22,723 bases of DNA from Anaerolineae bacterium (GTDB lineage: Bacteria; Chloroflexota; Anaerolineae; B4-G1). Every line of letters begins with the position of its first letter. Positions within the stretch are counted from its first letter, which is position 1. Shown piece after piece: positions 20,990-22,723 of the stretch. Both the position numbers and the translations under genes were made by a program. The stretch spans positions 1 to 22,723 of the forward strand of contig JADHWW010000025.1 of the NCBI GenBank assembly GCA_016783285.1. Direction: 5' to 3'. The notes beneath the pieces were generated by a model that was not told the DNA's origin, made no database searches, and saw only the letters and a list, made by a program, of their open reading frames with translations.

Positions 20990-21577
20990 ATGGACATCAC
21001 CCCGCTCTATGCCAACGCCGATCTCTTCCGCGAGCGATTTTCGCGGCGGGAGGGGGAGCCACGGAGCGTTGGCCTATCGCTGGGAAGAGAGGAATTGGCT
21101 GCCCGGTTGGCGCTGTGCCTGAGTGATGCGCCGCAGGAGATCCTCCCCGGCATCTGGACGACGGGCGAGATCGTGCTGCGCCCGGAACCGGAGGGCCGCA
21201 GCGCCTACCACCTGGTGCGCGAGGGCGCCGCCTTCGTCCCCGATCCCTACCGGGACGACATGGCGCTGGTGCTGGAGATGAATGAGCGGCTGGTGTTGCT
21301 CTGCGGCTGCTGCCACGCCGGCCTGCTCAATACGCTGGCACACGTGCAACGCACTTTCGAGGGCCCTGTCGTGGTCATCGCCGGGGGCCTGCACTTGACC
21401 AGCGCCGACGCAGATTACTTGCGGCATGTCGGCGACGTACTGGCGGAGACGGAGTCTGTGCAGCGCGTCTACCCGAACCACTGCACCGGTGAGGCGGCTT
21501 TCGTCAGGCTATTGCTCACTCTTGGTCCATCCATCGTGCGCCCCTGCCCGGCGGGGACCAGACTTGAGTGCCTGTGA
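20990..21577 (+). CDS. N-terminally truncated MBL-fold protein (COG1237-like)
   Basis: A 195-residue protein matching the C-terminal two thirds of COG1237-type metallo-beta-lactamase-fold proteins (about 260-290 residues). Recognisable parts are PLYANADLFRERFSRR, EILPGIWTTGEIVL, DDMALVLEMNERLVLLCGCC followed by HAGLLNTL, VVVIAGGLHL and VYPNHCTGEAA. The first third, which carries the SHGHYDH metal-binding motif, is missing. No trace of it appears upstream. Instead the ATG has a perfect 10-base Shine-Dalgarno, AGGAGGTGAT (20978-20987), and a promoter. The frame is intact, so the shortened protein may be made, but hydrolase activity is unlikely. Its TGA overlaps the GTG of the ATPase stump. In many genomes a MinD-type ATPase adjoins this family, so the pair is a damaged remnant of a known arrangement. 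Confidence 0.75.
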   Translation: MDITPLYANADLFRERFSRREGEPRSVGLSLGREELAARLALCLSDAPQEILPGIWTTGEIVLRPEPEGRSAYHLVREGAAFVPDPYRDDMALVLEMNERLVLLCGCCHAGLLNTLAHVQRTFEGPVVVIAGGLHLTSADADYLRHVGDVLAETESVQRVYPNHCTGEAAFVRLLLTLGPSIVRPCPAGTRLECL

Positions 21578-21669
21578 TCGTCACCGTCGCCAGTGGCAAG
21601 GGAGGCACGGATAAGACGACCGTCGCCGTCAGCCTGGCGCTGAGTATAGCATCTGTGTTCTATTTATGA
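21574..21669 (+). pseudogene. Stump of a MinD/ParA-type ATPase
   Basis: GTG at 21574 overlaps the MBL stop and begins VIVTVASGKGGTDKTTVAVS, the N-terminus of a MinD/Mrp-like P-loop ATPase with its deviant Walker A. The invariant second Gly of KGGTGKT is Asp here. After LALSI the sequence leaves the family and stops at TGA 21667-21669, giving 31 residues out of an expected 250-300. The change of sequence coincides with the dispersed repeat at 21652-21684, so the gene was cut there by insertion, deletion or recombination. Confidence 0.8.
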
Positions 21670-21684
21670 CTGGCTGGGCAGTTA
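21652..21684. repeat. Dispersed 33-base repeat (copy C)
   Basis: This block matches 1481-1513 at 30 of 33 positions, and its last 13 bases match the third copy at 125-137 with one mismatch. It sits exactly at the end of the truncated ATPase. Confidence 0.8.
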
Positions 21685-21738
21685 CCCATGCGGCAGATAA
21701 CCACTCGCGGAGGTGTTGGGCCAGTAACAGGGGGAAAA

Positions 21739-22518
21739 ATGGGACACGTGGAAACGACGGGTGTACAGCGAGAGGTGATCTCGGTCCGGCATCTCTGGGC
21801 AGGCTACGATGACGAGCCTGTGCTGGAGGATATCAATCTCTCGGTCAAGGAACTGGACTTCATCGGGCTGATCGGCCCGAACGGGGGCGGCAAGACGACG
21901 CTGCTCAAGGTGTTGATGGGGTTACTCTCGCCTATGCGGGGCGAGGTGCGCGTCATAGGCAAGAGCGTCAAGGAGGGGCGGCGATACATCGGCTACGTGC
22001 CCCAGTCAGTGGAGTTTGACCGCGACTTTCCCATCAGCGTGTGGGACGTGGCCCGGATGGGGCGGTTGGCCCATCGTCGCCTGCTGCAGCGTTACACCGC
22101 CGAGGACGACGAAATTGTGGCGCGGGTGCTGCGCAGCGTGGACATGCTGGACATGCGCGGTCGTCCCATGGGTGCGCTCTCGGGCGGGCAGCGGCAGCGG
22201 GTCTACATCGCCCGTGCGCTGGCGACGGAGCCCAAAATCCTGCTTCTGGACGAGCCCATGGCGAGCGTCGATCCCCAGGTGAGCACCAACACCTACGAGC
22301 TCCTGAGACAGTTGAACGAGCACACCGTGATTTTGATGGTATCGCATGATATGAGCGTGATATCGTCTCATGTGAAGACGGTGGGCTGCCTCAACCGGCG
22401 GTTGTTCTACCACGGGGAGAAGCAAATCACGCCGGACATGCTGGAACTGGCATACCAGTGTCCCATCGACCTGATCGCGCATGGCGTGCCGCACCGGGTC
22501 TTCCCGGAGCACATGTGA
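21739..22518 (+). CDS. Zinc/manganese-type ABC transporter ATP-binding protein
   Basis: A 259-residue ABC ATPase of the ZnuC/MntB class, which powers import of Zn, Mn or Fe ions. Motifs: Walker A GPNGGGKT (46-53), Q-loop in GYVPQ, signature LSGGQ (147-151), Walker B ILLLDEP (167-173) and switch His203 in VSHD. The tail CPIDLIAHGVPHRVFPEH is characteristic of metal-ion members. The start at 21739 follows AGGGGG at close spacing. The longer frame to 21688 begins at the repeat junction and lacks similarity. No permease follows within the remaining 205 bases and no binding protein precedes it, so the transporter is incomplete here. A hairpin begins two bases after the stop codon. Confidence 0.9.
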   Translation: MGHVETTGVQREVISVRHLWAGYDDEPVLEDINLSVKELDFIGLIGPNGGGKTTLLKVLMGLLSPMRGEVRVIGKSVKEGRRYIGYVPQSVEFDRDFPISVWDVARMGRLAHRRLLQRYTAEDDEIVARVLRSVDMLDMRGRPMGALSGGQRQRVYIARALATEPKILLLDEPMASVDPQVSTNTYELLRQLNEHTVILMVSHDMSVISSHVKTVGCLNRRLFYHGEKQITPDMLELAYQCPIDLIAHGVPHRVFPEHM

Positions 22519-22519
22519 A

Positions 22520-22579
22520 GACCTGACAGGTTTTCCGAAACCTGTCAGGTCTGGCCTGAAACCTGTCAGGTCTGGCCTG
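22520..22579 (+). repeat. Hairpin and 21-base tandem repeat after the ABC ATPase
   Basis: GACCTGACAGGTTT (22520-22533) and AAACCTGTCAGGTC (22538-22551) form a perfect 14-base stem with loop TCCG. The unit AAACCTGTCAGGTCTGGCCT plus one G is then present twice in tandem (22538-22558 and 22559-22579). It may terminate transcription of the ABC gene. The ACCTGTCAGGT core resembles a dispersed repeat. Confidence 0.8.
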
Positions 22580-22601
22580 AGTAATTTGACAATGTTAGAT
22601 T

Positions 22602-22723
22602 TCAGGACGAGTCCTCGTAGTCTGGCCGACGTTTGAGGCGGCTTCTGGTCGAGCGTGCGCGATGGACGAGGTGTGTAGCAACCAGTTCCCGAGCTCGTTG
22701 AGGTGTCAGATGCGGCAGTGGCA
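22602..22723 (-). CDS. Possible partial CDS, C-terminus of unknown protein
   Basis: A minus-strand frame enters from the window edge and ends at TGA (22602-22604). It reads about 39 residues with basic and acidic character (LTPQRARELVATHLVHRARS, then TRSRLKRRPDYEDSS). It looks protein-like, but the stretch is short and no family can be named. The convergent hairpin at 22520-22579 would fit a gene ending here. The alternative is non-coding sequence. Confidence 0.3.
   Translation of the reverse strand, partial: PLPHLTPQRARELVATHLVHRARSTRSRLKRRPDYEDSS

Noticed and set aside
1..22723. tRNA, rRNA or intact insertion sequence
   Set aside because: No cloverleaf with GTTCGANNC-type T-arm, no rRNA segment and no transposase were recognised on either strand by eye. 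A tRNAscan/Rfam run would settle it.

Overview
The window is GC-rich bacterial chromosome, most likely from an uncultivated Chloroflexota lineage (Anaerolineae-like). That is an inference from gene content: a DUF3048 lipoprotein, an AmmeMemoRadiSam operon, an AGPS-like oxidase next to GlpD, an UlaG-type metallo-beta-lactamase-fold protein, and many GT-C membrane glycosyltransferases with Pro/Thr-rich lipoproteins. The abundance of short palindromic intergenic repeats fits too. No rRNA, tRNA, CRISPR array, phage gene or complete insertion sequence was seen.

Layout. 1-1434: the start of an unidentified minus-strand gene, a GNAT acetyltransferase with a near-leaderless promoter, and a one-helix membrane protein with a repetitive beta-rich exterior. 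1567-4109: a large Zn-ribbon DNA-methylase-like protein preceded by the broken tail of a translationally coupled partner. 4281-6336: a promoter driving a DUF3048 lipoprotein and an alpha/beta-hydrolase-fold protein that lacks its nucleophile. 6390-8919: the complete AmmeMemoRadiSam operon on the minus strand (radical SAM enzyme, Memo, AMMECR1). 9120-9952: a secreted-protein pseudogene behind a perfect consensus promoter. 10011-13466: an AGPS-like FAD oxidase and GlpD, both acting at the glycerol-3-phosphate/DHAP node. 13458-15343: an UlaG-like protein that has lost its metal ligands, a TPR lipoprotein and a small ferredoxin-like-fold candidate. 15436-16539: divergent FmdB zinc ribbon and PIG-L deacetylase. 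16571-18853: a minus-strand operon of RidA, a DUF2142/GT-C membrane protein and a FlK-type thioesterase. 18878-20817: a leaderless two-gene unit (small two-helix protein and GT39 glycosyltransferase). 20911-22723: a rearranged zone with an N-terminally truncated MBL protein, a 31-residue stump of a MinD-type ATPase cut at a dispersed repeat, a zinc-type ABC ATPase without a visible permease, and a hairpin/tandem repeat.

Three themes run through the window. First, short dispersed palindromic repeats lie between genes and also, in frame, inside two coding regions (the methylase and the GT39 enzyme). Second, several enzymes keep their fold but lose catalytic residues (hydrolase Ser to Gly; UlaG-like protein without metal ligands; MBL without its HxHxDH half). 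Third, several promoters have near-consensus -35/-10 boxes, and two sit so close to the start codon that leaderless mRNAs are expected. The best-defined system of unknown function is AmmeMemoRadiSam. I did not find a clearly new multi-gene system. The most novel-looking observations are the in-frame repeat insertions and the coordinated ligand loss in the UlaG-like protein.
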